NCBI GenBank assembly: GCA_001661515.1
Contig: LUVW01000034.1
Location: 267,453 to 331,452 of the forward strand
Origin: Capniomyces stellatus
Taxonomy: Eukaryota > Kickxellomycota > Harpellomycetes > Harpellales > Legeriomycetaceae
Length of the DNA stretch: 64,000 nucleotides
Direction: 5' to 3'
The position numbers and the translations under genes are program-made. Every line of letters starts with the position of its first letter. Position 1 is the first letter of the stretch. Under the pieces are notes generated by a model that saw nothing but the letters and a program-made list of their open reading frames with translations, was not told where the DNA came from and did not search any database. Shown here piece by piece: positions 51,495-62,634 of the stretch.

Positions 51495-54400
51495 GGTTTG
51501 AATACTATCCACTTGTTAATTTCAACTATTGTCTCCTATTATTGACTCCACTTATTGACTCCACGTATTGCCTCCAGCTATTGACTCCAGCTATTGTCTC
51601 CAGCTATCGCCTTCAATTATGCTAGGCAGCACTGTATAATATCAGAAACAGATCCGCCTATTGCTCTAATTTATCGGACAAGACTGCTTTATTCTCAGCA
51701 GCGCAAATCGTCAGTATGTATATAGTCACTCTTGGACACCTTTATTTTCGAATACGTTTTGCAAGATTTCCCAACTCTCGCCGCACCTTTTCTGCTCTTT
51801 ATTGCACACTTTGTTTTTATAAAAAAAAAGCTAGCGACAAACAAAATTTTGTATATTAATGGTGTTTGTTTCTGTATTTATCCGCTTTCTGCATGAGAAG
51901 TAATGAGTAGAAATACGTTAGTATGTCTGCTATCTATCGTTGTAAAAGTACTTTTTATTGCCTTATCCTGCACTTTATCCTACACTCTTGATATGCGCTT
52001 TTTATTCGATGCTATCGTTTCTCTCTTTTTCTTTTTTCTCAAGCCTTTGTAAATCCTGTTTTTTTCCTATTAGAGTCTTTGTTTTCTTTTTTCAGTTTTT
52101 TCGTGTTTGGTTCGAGTTCTTGTTGTCTTTTGTTTATACAAAATTAAAGTTTTAAATCTCTAGTATTAATGGAAATTATCGACGTCGACGTATTCTCTAT
52201 AAATGTGCGCAAATATTACATAACATTTCGAACACACCTTTCTCGCTTTTTATTTATAACTGCAGTTTTTTTGCTTACTAGTAGAAAGCGAAAAAAATAA
52301 ATTATATTGCGGTTGCTGGTTTATCCTGACGTGTTTACTTTTAAATTAATTTAAGCTAATTTAGCAAAGATTTACTAAACTGAAATGGTTTTCTAATTCC
52401 ATAATTTATAGCGTTGCTTTTATCCAACAAACGCTCAATGTTTATTTATACCTTTATTTATCTTCCTTTTTTAATTATTAGCCCACTAATAGCAAAAATA
52501 AAAAATAAATTAGAAAGTAGAAGGTGGAAGGTGGAAAATAAAAAATAGAGAATAGAAATCCCCAAGCTAGTTTTAAACCACTTGATTAGTTGTAAGATTT
52601 GCTTGCCAGCAGCTAATGTTTTTAAATAAATAAAAATGTGTTATGAGTGTGTGCATTATGAGTGGTGTGTGTGTGTGTTTTTTTTTGTTTTTTCTTCTCG
52701 TTTTTTGTTTTACTAATTAGCTTGTGTGTGGATAATAATACAATACGCATTCTACAATTTACAATTTGATTATTACTTGTGCTTTTTCAATAATAACGAC
52801 GAAAAGCAAGATTAAACGAAATCAGTCAATAAGGGCTAGTCTCGGCTAACTAGTTGGCTAGCTTTAGACACATTCAAACAGTTTTTTTATTATTGTAATT
52901 ATTCAAACAGATTTTATAAACCATAACATCAACTTTTGTATCGCAACTCTTTGTAATTGTGAAAGCCTCGATTAACTAATGGTGCGAACCTTTTGCAATA
53001 GGCTGTAGCCACTTTTTTTTTCTTTCTTTATTTTCCAGATTCATATCTTTTGCTAATAACAAAATATCTAGTAATATTGGTCATAATAAAAAAAAAACTC
53101 CATTCTCGATATAATTACTCCATCAGTTTTTTTTTAATCCAATATATTAATTTTCACCACAAATTCCCTGTAATCTATTGCATTTTTCACCACAATCTGC
53201 TCCTTTTGTTTACCACCCAGAATTACTCTGTTACCCTCTTACAACTAAGCTGGAAATCTACTGTTACTTTTTCTACAGCCTTTGTCCACTGTGTATTTCC
53301 CTTAATTTGAGCCTTTTCTCGATACATATTCACCTTTTTTCCTTTTCACGATCTTCCCCCCCATTTCCTCTCCTTTTCGCATACTCAAGCCTTCGTTGGA
53401 TTATCCAAAAAAATACCTTGATTCTTGGCTCATAATATATTTACTCACTCAGTAATCTCTATTTTTTTATTTCTTTCTTTCCTCTTTTATTATCGAGGTG
53501 CACTATTTGTTGTGTTTATTTGTTGTTGGCACCAAACCTTCCCTTCCTCAACTATGAATATAACTTGCAGCATCAACATTTATAAAAGTTTGGATAAGAC
53601 CAGGCTGAGCTGTGGGCTTGAATACAAATACACGCATTGCTTTTTTTCTTTTACTGTGTATTGCTACGCCGAGTTGGTTTGCTTAGTTGCTGCTTTGCCT
53701 TCAATAATACGTCTAGATTTGTTACAAACCAGTGATTTCCTCTACTAGACAAAATACTCGAGTTGCAATATATAGTTCATAAATTACCAGCATGTTGTCC
53801 ATTTACCTGACACATTGTTCAACCTTTGGTTAAATCTAAACTTTGTCTCCCAATCAGAGCGGTGCATTTACTTTTCGACTACTTTAGCCTCTAATCAATA
53901 CTCCTTCCCTTCCCCCTCCACCAATACAGCTCGATACTGCAAATCTCCAAAATAAAAATAATAAAGCCATTCCGCTTCTCTTGATTATTGCTCATCCACT
54001 TACTTGACAAAATCAACATTTAATTCAAAAAGTTGCACTATTTTTCTTGAGGCGTTTTAAAGTAACGTTTTGTCAATTTACTTTTTCTTTTCTTTTCACT
54101 TCAAGTTTGTTTTTTTTATAGGAGTATGACTTTCTTAATAATTTACTTTTTTGGCTATTTGGATTATTTTTAGTCTTTACTAGAACTTATTACCTTAATA
54201 TCTCTACATGTGCAGTTTTATAGCAGGCTCGACGTAGTTTGGCCCACTTGGCTGAAATTGTAGCTTGGCCTTGATTCTTTTGAATTCTAATTGTTTACAA
54301 AGGACAAGGCAACTTTTATTATTCTCAAATCATACTCGGGTTTTACAAATAATTCTATTGTTTTTTTTTTTGTCTTCCAGGTGATACCCAACAATGAACG

Positions 54401-54860
54401 CGTCTTTGTTCAAAATGTCACGCTCACCCTCCCCCCCGTTTATCCTTAGTCCACAGCGTTTGATTTTTTTTTTTTTGACCGTTAAATTATACTAAAAGTA
54501 TTATCTCTTGTAAAATGCTGCTGATTTAATATTCACCAACAGGAATAATTTCCTTTTGAATTTTGGCAAAATAGAGGTTGTTGCTATACCCGTTTCAACG
54601 ATATATTAGGCTGTTTAAGATAAAGTATTCTAACTTTCATTTAAATAAAGTAACAACATTTTGAATCAAATACAAAAAAAAAGACAAAAAATACAGCATT
54701 CTAGCATCTATTCAAATAAAGCAACAACGTGTACATGGCACCACACACCCAATAGCATAAGTGTATATGGTAGTAACTAGGCTTGTTAAAACAATCAATC
54801 ATAGTTATGTTTGACCAAAAGCGGCAACTGGTATGATTGGCTGATAATCCACCATAGCCC
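51495..54860. other. Long gene-poor region upstream of the CH-kinase
   Basis: About 3.4 kb with no supported gene. The + strand is pyrimidine-rich through about 54.5 kb (purine-rich in the CH-kinase sense), so part is probably promoter/leader of that gene. Short open frames at 53050-53310, 53178-53435 and 53425-53748 are hydrophobic/low-complexity and look accidental. Confidence 0.55.
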
Positions 54861-55085
54861 TCACCGCATAAATTTTCTGTAGTAATAGTGGGTGTTTGGG
54901 TCAGCTATTTGCCTGAGACACAAAACGACCAGATCACTAATAATCGGCCTGGGTCTATTTGGGTGCATCGTGCGCGTCACTCTTTCCCTAGCATTTATCA
55001 AATGACTTTTTACCAGGTTGGTGATGGCAGTGGTGGTGGTGGCTAGGCTATTTGGGCTGCTGTAGTGATACGTATACAGACAGAT
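54861..55085 (-). other. Possible exon or gene relic
   Basis: 74 sense codons open on the minus strand, locally richer in GC than its surroundings, with a protein-like stretch (RERVTRTMHPNRPRPIISD) and ending beside a G|GTGAGG donor-like site. A second minus frame (55177-55043) follows a TACTAAC element (about 55203-55209), a pyrimidine tract and a TTAG acceptor. No family is recognised and the frames do not join with a normal-sized intron. It could be a missed exon, a decayed gene or chance. Confidence 0.22.
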
Positions 55086-55598
55086 TCAAGTGATGCCCAT
55101 ATGACTTGGCCCATTAGTTTGCGAATAAAGTATGGATAAAAACACACGGTAGGTTTTTTTGTTCTGTTTTGAGGTTGTTCGGCTAAGGAAGAGGAGGGGG
55201 GGTGGGTTAGTACCTGATATAGCTTTAGTGTAACACGTTTAAATGTGTAAAATATACCAAAGATAAACAAACTTTAACATGGGTAAGTATATATGTGGAC
55301 CAACAGTGAAACATGTTGATTATTTAATAGCAATTAACTTGGGAGGGGAGAAAAAGTATCAAATTTAGTAAAGCGATTCAATAATAAAAGACAAATTTAG
55401 CAAAGTGATTCTAGTAGAATGAGATTATATTATATCCTGAGAATATTTAGTATTTAGTGGTTAAAGTAGAGGAACCAAAACGGGGCAAGGTTTTTTTCTT
55501 TGAAGCTGATGCTGATACTGATGCTGTTGCTGATACTTTTGCTGTTGCTGATGAAGTTGGTGTGGCGAATTGGACTCTGAGACCTGTCGGTCTGGGTA
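55086..55598. other. Intergenic region
   Basis: Apart from the acceptor-like element near 55178, nothing is supported. It includes the 3' flank of the minus secreted-protein gene, with GCTGAT-type short repeats at 55503-55555. Confidence 0.5.
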
Positions 55599-56042
55599 TT
55601 AAACAAGCGGATTAGCTGGAGCATGAACCCAGTAGTCACCGTCTACAAAGTAGTAGTAGTTGTTGTTTCTGGTCTTGCACCAACCGGCTGAGCACATATG
55701 CCAGCCTTGTACGTTTTTCACTGACTTTCTTACTATAGCCTTTCTATTGCAGTTGGTGCATTTGGCATCCAGAATTAGCTGACCAGCAATTCTCACTTTT
55801 CCAATGCCCAAGCTTTCCAAGGTCCAGCCAACATTTTTTATGTTTTTGCTGGTGTAGACCTTTGCCGTCTTTTTGCCGTACATAACAACGTCGTTGATGT
55901 CTGGAATGTCTACAATGCTTTGCTCAACAAAAACAGTTTTTCCTTCAGTGCGGTAAGGCATGTATGACTCCATTGTGAACTCTTCAGCGGTTTGTGCTGA
56001 GGCAATGCTGCCGGTCAATAACAATAAAGTTGTTAATTTCAT
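55599..56042 (-). CDS. Small secreted cysteine protein, paralogue of the one at 11558-11989
   Basis: 147 aa, single exon, minus strand. A clear signal peptide ends near residue 16 (ASA|Q). It shares with the other copy the signal-peptide start MKLT, a P...DV..Y core, VYTSKNI, GWTLESLGI and the same C-x2-C-x18-C-x4-C spacing with Gly-Trp before the third cysteine. Elsewhere the two are strongly diverged, so this is an old family rather than a recent duplication. The C-terminal tail is richer in Tyr/Asn than its partner. A TATATA-containing element at 56091-56100 is suitably placed as promoter about 50 bp upstream. Function unknown; probably extracellular. Confidence 0.85.
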   Translation of the reverse strand: MKLTTLLLLTGSIASAQTAEEFTMESYMPYRTEGKTVFVEQSIVDIPDINDVVMYGKKTAKVYTSKNIKNVGWTLESLGIGKVRIAGQLILDAKCTNCNRKAIVRKSVKNVQGWHMCSAGWCKTRNNNYYYFVDGDYWVHAPANPLV

Positions 56043-58856
56043 GCTGTTTGGGAGGACTTTAAGTTTCCTTGTTGTGAAATAAGTGTTTGGTATATAAAAG
56101 TGATATGCCTGAGGCTACAGTTATTGTCTGCGACAAATGCATGTTCTTATATACTTGCTAAAAATGTCTAGGCTGATCGTTTCAGATTTTTTTTTTAAAT
56201 ATACTTTTTTTTGATAAAGAAAAAAAAAAGTGTGTTCAAGCTGTGACTGTCATTAATATACGATAACGTTCGATTTAGTCGATAATTGTATTATTAATAG
56301 ATTTGAGATTTGATGTTTTAAAATGAAAAATAAAAGTGAGAGTGAAAAAAAATCAACATGGATTTGATAAGGCATATCTTGATTTAGTCACAGCAAAAAG
56401 TCTGAAGTTAACTTTAGTAAGGCATATTTCCTAGTTGAGTTAAAAATCGGCAAGTTGAATGATGGTTTTGACATTAATTTCAGCACGAAATGCAAATGCT
56501 TATAATCACTAACAACCAAGTTCAATTAATAAATGAACCGCCTTTTCAATTGAGGCAAGTATTTGACATTTAATTCTCAATTATATTAATTTTACGTTGC
56601 AAGTTGAACTGGAGATGACAAATAAGTAAATCAGCCAGATGTTTGGTTGGTGACTATCCAATAGGGTATTTTACTTGACCAAACTCGCTACTGTCATAAC
56701 AAGCCTTTGTTTTTTTTTTCCCTTCCTATTTTAACTTGGAGTAATGTTGGAATAAAACTATGAACAAATGTATGCTTACAGTGGACCAAAATAAGGGGGA
56801 TAGGCCTAATCAGTACAAGGGCTCTATGGCAGAGTGTTTATAGTAAAGCAGTGCTAAAACGGAATAGTGAAAAACAAAAAAGCAACAGGTATAAAGTACA
56901 GCTCTATCCGGCCTACACGTTTTATTTTAAACATTGGTCTAGTTGGCCTTGGATATAACTCGAATCAACACTGACTCTTTCGATTTGATATTAATGGAAC
57001 TTTTGAAGTGGCGTTGGAGTTGCTCGACTCTGATCAAGATGAGAGCTGGGCGTTTATGAATAAAATGCCGTAGCTATCCAACAGTCAACCAGTTGGTATA
57101 CGTGTGATTGCATCTTTTTTTTTCTTTTCTCAAAAAAAAAACATTGTGATTTATTAATGCTTGAGGTATATAAATAGAAAAAACTTTTACAGAGCTATTT
57201 AAAGCAGCCTTACGATTAGCCACTTCAATTTGGACAGTTTAAATCTATGCAAAAATAAGAGCCTAGTTTGGTGAGAAAAAAAATTATATAAAAGACTACA
57301 AGAAATTCAATCAAATAAATAAATAGAAGGATTCAATAAATTAAAAGTAAAAACTATTTTTGGGTTTAATTTAGTTATACAAAGAATGATTCCTTTAAGT
57401 GCAACCGAATTAATGAACTCTAATGAAAAAAAAGGATCAATATAAAAATAAAGTTTTCCAAGTTGGTAATTAGGGTGATGGTAATTGGGTAGAAGGAAGA
57501 GGTTGATGTATTTTCAAGACGAGTAAATGCTTGAAGGTAATTGGAAAGACAAAGATGTGTTGAGAGGTGGAAGCCCTTTTAAAAAAAATAAAAAGTCAAG
57601 TGGTACACTTTTGAAAACTCTTGTTGATATTTAAATTTTTTTTGCTTGGCGAGCCGAGGAGCAACAAAAGTCTAATTACACACTTTCCAGCCATTAGTTA
57701 GTATGGGTGGGTCGACTTCTGCATTATCACAGATGGGGCTTGTTTTTGACCGGAATAGCTGAGGCAATTATCATACGATATAGTTATGTTGCAAAAAAAG
57801 ACAATTTAACTTGGACAAAGCAACAGATCAATTAGGTGAAGATCCAAGTTGAACACTTTGGTATTTATGAGAAAGCCAAAGCAAAGCTCACATACTGTTT
57901 GATGTGCCAAATAAAAAAGTGTAGAGTTCAATAAAAAAAAAAAAAAGAGGTGTTCAAGTGTTTATAAAAAGAAAAAGAAAAAGAGCATGGAAGGTTGATT
58001 ACAAAAAGAAATATAGAAACAAAGGAGTTCAAATCAAGTAAAAAAAAAAAAAAAAGGTAAGAAAAAAAAAAGTGGGGTTAAATGAGATTGATTGGGTTGG
58101 TGGGAAGAGTTGGTAAAGCAAAGAAAGAATGAAAGAAAGGAGCTATAGTTAAAGTGATTGAGGTTGCTAGGGAGTAAGATTTTAACGTGTCATTAGAGAG
58201 AGATGATTACAGAAAAGTTTGTCAGTTGTGATTATAAAAAGAAGCAGTAGAATGGGGAGGTGGAGAAACAAAAGTTGATGAAAGAGAGAAGGAGAAAATA
58301 ATGAGATGATAATTAATTTGGTAGATCACGATTAATAAAAGCAGGATAATTTGCACAAATGATTTGGGATCAACACATAAAAAAAAAGCACGAGAAATAG
58401 CAATAAAAAAAAAAAAGCAAACGATTATTTAAAAAGAGGAGGGGGAAGAGGGAAGAAAAGGAGAAAAAGAAAAAGGGTTGGGGGAAAAGAAGGGGGAAAG
58501 AGGAGATCAAAATAAGAAGAAAAAAAAATGCAAGTAATGAAAATTAAGATGAATAAAAAAATAAATGAACAACAAAAGACAAAGAAAATGTGGAGGGTAA
58601 AAAAGTGGTAGTTAAAAAAAAAATGGATAAAAAAAAAAAAAAGATAAAGAGAAAAAGAAAATAGAGAATAAAAAGAGAAAGAGAGAAGTGAGCTTTAGAA
58701 CATAAACCGTGTTATCCACAGAGGAAAAGCAATTAAAGCAAAAGAAGCAAGAAAAAAAATAAAAGCGAATAAGAGTAGCTTGAAAAGATTTTTAAAAAAA
58801 ACAAGAATAATAAAGAAAAATAATAAAGCAAATAAAGAAACAAGGTAAAGGGAAGA
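56043..58856. other. Long intergenic region and VARS leader
   Basis: 2.8 kb with no supported gene. From about 57.9 kb to the VARS ATG the + strand is almost pure A/G, the most extreme purine leader in the window. The promoter of the minus secreted-protein gene lies at the left end. Confidence 0.6.
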
Positions 58857-61800
58857 ATGGGATCAAAAGAACAAGAGATAGTGGGGGTGAATGCAGAGGG
58901 GGAGGGGCAAGTAAAGTCAAAGAATCAAGATAAGAATGAGGCGAAGAGGAGGGCAAAGATGGAAAAGTTCCTGGCAAAGCAGAGTAAGGGACCGGTAGAG
59001 GGAGATGGAGGGGAGAAGAAGGAGAAGAAAGAGAAGAGAGAAAAGAAGGAGAAGAAGGAGGCGGTGGAGATAGTGGAGGTGAAGGAAGGGGAGAAGAAGG
59101 ATATGGGAGGGGAGATGGCGGAGAGTTATGAGCCAAGAGCAGTGGAGAATGGGTGGTATTCGTGGTGGGTAAAGGAAAAGTTTTTTGAGCCAAAGTTGAC
59201 GAAGGAGGGGAAGGTGAGAGATGAAGGGAAGTTTGTGATAGTGATACCGCCACCAAACGTGACGGGAAAGCTGCACGTGGGACATGCGTTAGGGATGTCT
59301 ATTCAGGACAGTTTGATTAGGTGGAATAGGATGAAGGGGTTGACGACGTTGTTTAATCCAGGGTGTGACCATGCGGGGATATCGACACAGTCGGTGGTGG
59401 AGAAGCAGCTGTACAGGACAACGGGGCAGACACGACATGATTTGGGGCGAGAGAAATTTGTGTCGAAGGTGTGGGAGTGGAAGGAGGAGTATGGAGCGGA
59501 GATAGGGAAGCAGATACAGAGGTTGGGAGGAAGTTTTGACTGGACACGGGAGCACTTTACGCTGGACGAGCAGCTGTCGCGGGCGGTAATGGAGACGTTT
59601 GTGCGGTTGTGGGACGAGGGGATAATTTACAGAGCTCGGCGGTTGGTGAACTGGTGTGTGCACCTGAACACGGCGCTGTCGAACCTGGAGGTGGAGAATA
59701 TAGAGCTGACGGGGAGAACGCTGAGGAGTGTACCGGGGTATGATAGCAAGATAGAGTTTGGAGTACTGGTACTGTTTTCGTATGAGGTGGAGGACAGTTT
59801 GGAGCGAATTACTGTGGCAACTACGCGTGTGGAGACGATGCTGGGAGACGTGGCGATAGCAGTGCACCCGGATGACGAGCGGTACAAGCACTTGCACGGC
59901 AAGTACGTGAAGCATCCGTTTGTAGAGCGGCGGTTGAAGATAGTGACAGACGCAGAGTTTGTAGACCCAGCGTTTGGAACAGGAGCGGTGAAGATCACAC
60001 CGGCGCACGATTTTAACGATTACAATATGGGCAACAAGCACGGGCTAGAGTTCATCAACATTCTGAACGACGACGGGACGTTCAACAGCAACGCAGGGCA
60101 GTGGGAAGGAAAGAAGAGATTTGACGTGCGGTACGCGATAGTAGAGGCATTGAAGGAGCGAGGACTGTTTGTAGAGACACGGGACAACGCGATGACGGTT
60201 CCAGTGTGCGCAAAGTCAAACGACATTATTGAGCCGCTGATCAAGCCGCAATGGTACGTGCGGTGCGAGTCGCTGGCCCAGCCGGCAATGGACGCGGTGC
60301 GCAACGGGGACCTGGAGATTGTGCCAAAGGCGTCAGAGGGCGAGTGGTTCAGATGGCTAGGCGGGATCCAGGACTGGTGCATCAGTAGGCAGCTGTGGTG
60401 GGGCCACCGGATCCCTGCGTACTTTGTAGTGATGGCAGACGGAAGTTCAGATACTGAAGGCAGCGACTACTGGGTGTGTGGGCGGACAGAGGCTGAGGCG
60501 CGCGAACGGGCAGAAGTACGGTTTGGCGGGAAAGAGTACACGCTGGAACAGGATCCAGATGTACTAGACACGTGGTTTTCATCGGGATTGTGGCCATTTT
60601 CGCTGTATGGATGGCCGGACGAAACCCCAGACTTCAACAATTTCTACCCAACTTCGCTGCTGGAGACTGGATGGGACATTCTGTTCTTCTGGGTGGCGCG
60701 TATGGTGATGCTGGGGCTCAAGTTGACCGGTAAGCTGCCTTTCAACCAGGTGTTCTGCCACGCAATGATCCGTGACGCACATGGTCGCAAGATGTCCAAG
60801 TCGCTTGGTAACGTCATCGACCCAATTGACGTCATTGAGGGAATTTCTCTCGACAACTTGCACAAGAAACTCGAGGCCGGAAATCTCGACCCACGCGAAC
60901 TCAAAACCGCGGTTGCTGGGCAGAAGAAAGATTTCCCCAAGGGTATCCCCGAGTGCGGTACCGACGCCCTGCGCTTTGCACTGTGCGCATACACATCCAC
61001 GGGTCGCGATCTCAACCTCGACGTTCTGCGTGTTGAGGGTTACCGCAAGTTCTGCAACAAGCTGTGGAACGCCGTGCGTTTCGCCCTGATCAAACTCGGG
61101 CCTGACTTCAAACCTCCGCAGCCTGAACTCGAGTCCCAGGCTGAACTGGTCAAAAAGTCCGACGCTGAACTCTGGATTCTCCACAACCTCAATTCTGCCA
61201 TTGCTGATCTCAACGCCCAACTCGCTGATAAAAACTTCATGGCCGCCACTACTACCGTCTACTCCTTCTGGCTCTACGAACTGTGTGATGTTTACATCGA
61301 GTACTCCAAACACGTTACCGATCCTGCCCTCAAGCTTTCCTCCCTCAACACCCTCCACACTTGCCTTGACTACGGTCTCCTAATGCTCCACCCATTCATG
61401 CCCTTTATTACCGAGGAGCTCTGGCAACGTCTCCCCAGATCCCCCCGCCACGCTAACGCCCCATCAATCACCGTCGCCAGCTTCCCCACTTTCTCCCCTC
61501 TTCTTGTCCACCCCGTCCCCAAGGCCCGCTTCGACCTCGCCCTTAACGTCGTCAAAGCTGCCCGCTCCCTCATGGCCAACTACTCCATCTCCTCCAACGC
61601 CTCCTTCTCCATCTCTTCCTCCTCCCAAGCCGACCTCGACGCTCTTTCCCCTTACCTCTCCACTTACCGCGGCCTCATCAAGGGCTGCGTTGAACTCACT
61701 GCTTTGCCCCTTCACCAGGCTGGCCTCGTTCCTGAGGGCTATGCCGTATCTGTTGTCTCTGCCTCCCTCAATCTCTTGCTTCTCGTTAAGGGCAACGTCA

Positions 61801-62009
61801 ACATCGACGCTGAGGTCGCCAATCTCTCCGCTAAACTCGCCAAGGTCCAATTGCTTCACTCCACCCTCATCAAAAAGACTTCTGCCTCTGGTTATGAAAA
61901 AACTAAAGAAGAAATCAAACAAGTCAACCTCGCCAAATCAATCGCTTACGCTGAAGAAATCTCCGCCATCACTCAAACTATCCAAAACTTTAAATCTTTG
62001 GCTCTCTAA
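58857..62009 (+). CDS. VAS1: Valyl-tRNA synthetase, cytosolic form
   Basis: 1050 aa, no intron. A Lys/Glu-rich extension (residues 1 to about 85) is typical of eukaryotic cytosolic ValRS and lacks a mitochondrial presequence. The class I catalytic core has PPNVTGKLHVGHAL (HVGH at 140-143), the CP1 editing domain (ATTRVETMLGDVAIAVHPDD), GIQDWCISRQLWWGHRIPA, DVLDTWFSSGLWPFS, and GRKMSKSLGN (KMSKS at 645-649). The anticodon-binding helical domain and a C-terminal coiled coil follow. It charges tRNA-Val and edits Thr-tRNA-Val. Yeasts make the mitochondrial form from an upstream start of the same gene; no such in-frame extension is evident here. Base composition on the coding strand flips from G/A-rich to C/T-rich near 60.77 kb with no loss of motifs. 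Confidence 0.98.
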   Translation: MGSKEQEIVGVNAEGEGQVKSKNQDKNEAKRRAKMEKFLAKQSKGPVEGDGGEKKEKKEKREKKEKKEAVEIVEVKEGEKKDMGGEMAESYEPRAVENGWYSWWVKEKFFEPKLTKEGKVRDEGKFVIVIPPPNVTGKLHVGHALGMSIQDSLIRWNRMKGLTTLFNPGCDHAGISTQSVVEKQLYRTTGQTRHDLGREKFVSKVWEWKEEYGAEIGKQIQRLGGSFDWTREHFTLDEQLSRAVMETFVRLWDEGIIYRARRLVNWCVHLNTALSNLEVENIELTGRTLRSVPGYDSKIEFGVLVLFSYEVEDSLERITVATTRVETMLGDVAIAVHPDDERYKHLHGKYVKHPFVERRLKIVTDAEFVDPAFGTGAVKITPAHDFNDYNMGNKHGLEFINILNDDGTFNSNAGQWEGKKRFDVRYAIVEALKERGLFVETRDNAMTVPVCAKSNDIIEPLIKPQWYVRCESLAQPAMDAVRNGDLEIVPKASEGEWFRWLGGIQDWCISRQLWWGHRIPAYFVVMADGSSDTEGSDYWVCGRTEAEARERAEVRFGGKEYTLEQDPDVLDTWFSSGLWPFSLYGWPDETPDFNNFYPTSLLETGWDILFFWVARMVMLGLKLTGKLPFNQVFCHAMIRDAHGRKMSKSLGNVIDPIDVIEGISLDNLHKKLEAGNLDPRELKTAVAGQKKDFPKGIPECGTDALRFALCAYTSTGRDLNLDVLRVEGYRKFCNKLWNAVRFALIKLGPDFKPPQPELESQAELVKKSDAELWILHNLNSAIADLNAQLADKNFMAATTTVYSFWLYELCDVYIEYSKHVTDPALKLSSLNTLHTCLDYGLLMLHPFMPFITEELWQRLPRSPRHANAPSITVASFPTFSPLLVHPVPKARFDLALNVVKAARSLMANYSISSNASFSISSSSQADLDALSPYLSTYRGLIKGCVELTALPLHQAGLVPEGYAVSVVSASLNLLLLVKGNVNIDAEVANLSAKLAKVQLLHSTLIKKTSASGYEKTKEEIKQVNLAKSIAYAEEISAITQTIQNFKSLAL

Positions 62010-62634
62010 ATTCCTTTCTTTTTCTTTTTCTTTTTCTTTTTTTATTATTACAATTATTTCATTTATCTTGATCCAATCAATTCCCCCTTTTTTTTTTTTC
62101 TTTCAAATAATTTCTTTCCTTCTTTTCTTTTTAATCAATAAAAAAAAAATAATATTATTATATGAAAAAAAAATAAGGGTATGCTGTTATTATTATTATT
62201 TTTTTCTTTTTCTTTTTCTTTTTCTTTTTCTTTTATATTTTATATTTTACTTTGCTTCTTATTATCAACTTTTATTATTATTATTAAAACCGATAATCCT
62301 AGTAATCATCTTGTCTTCAAAAAAAAAAAAAAAAAAAAAANTTTTTTTTTTTTCTTTCAAATAATTTCTTTCCTTCTTTTCTTTTTAATCAATAAAAAAA
62401 AAATAATATTATTATATGAAAAAAAAATAAGGGTATGCTGTTATTATTATTATTTTTTTCTTTTTCTTTTTCTTTTTCTTTTTCTTTTATATTTTATATT
62501 TTACTTTGCTTCTTATTATCAACTTTTATTATTATTATTAAAACCGATAATCCTAGTAATCATCTTGTCTTCAAAAAAAAAAAAAAAATAAAAACGAAAA
62601 GTAATATATTAATAATATACAATAGTCTTTTACA
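62010..62634. other. Short VARS-DRG1 spacer inflated by a duplication
   Basis: Pyrimidine-rich VARS 3' flank with TTTTTC repeats. Removing the 254-bp repeat would leave about 370 bp. No gene. Confidence 0.7.
62087..62594. repeat. 254-bp perfect tandem duplication around a single N
   Basis: The block from about 62087 to 62340 recurs from 62342 to about 62594 at a constant offset of 254, for example TTTCAAATAA at 62101 and 62355. The copies meet at N 62341 between an A run and a T run. It is most easily explained by overlapping contig ends that were abutted rather than merged. Confidence 0.85.

Noticed and set aside
51958..53748. Hydrophobic + strand small frames
   Set aside because: Translations of pyrimidine-rich DNA give Phe/Leu/Ser-rich peptides; no ATG context, domain or paralogue supports them.
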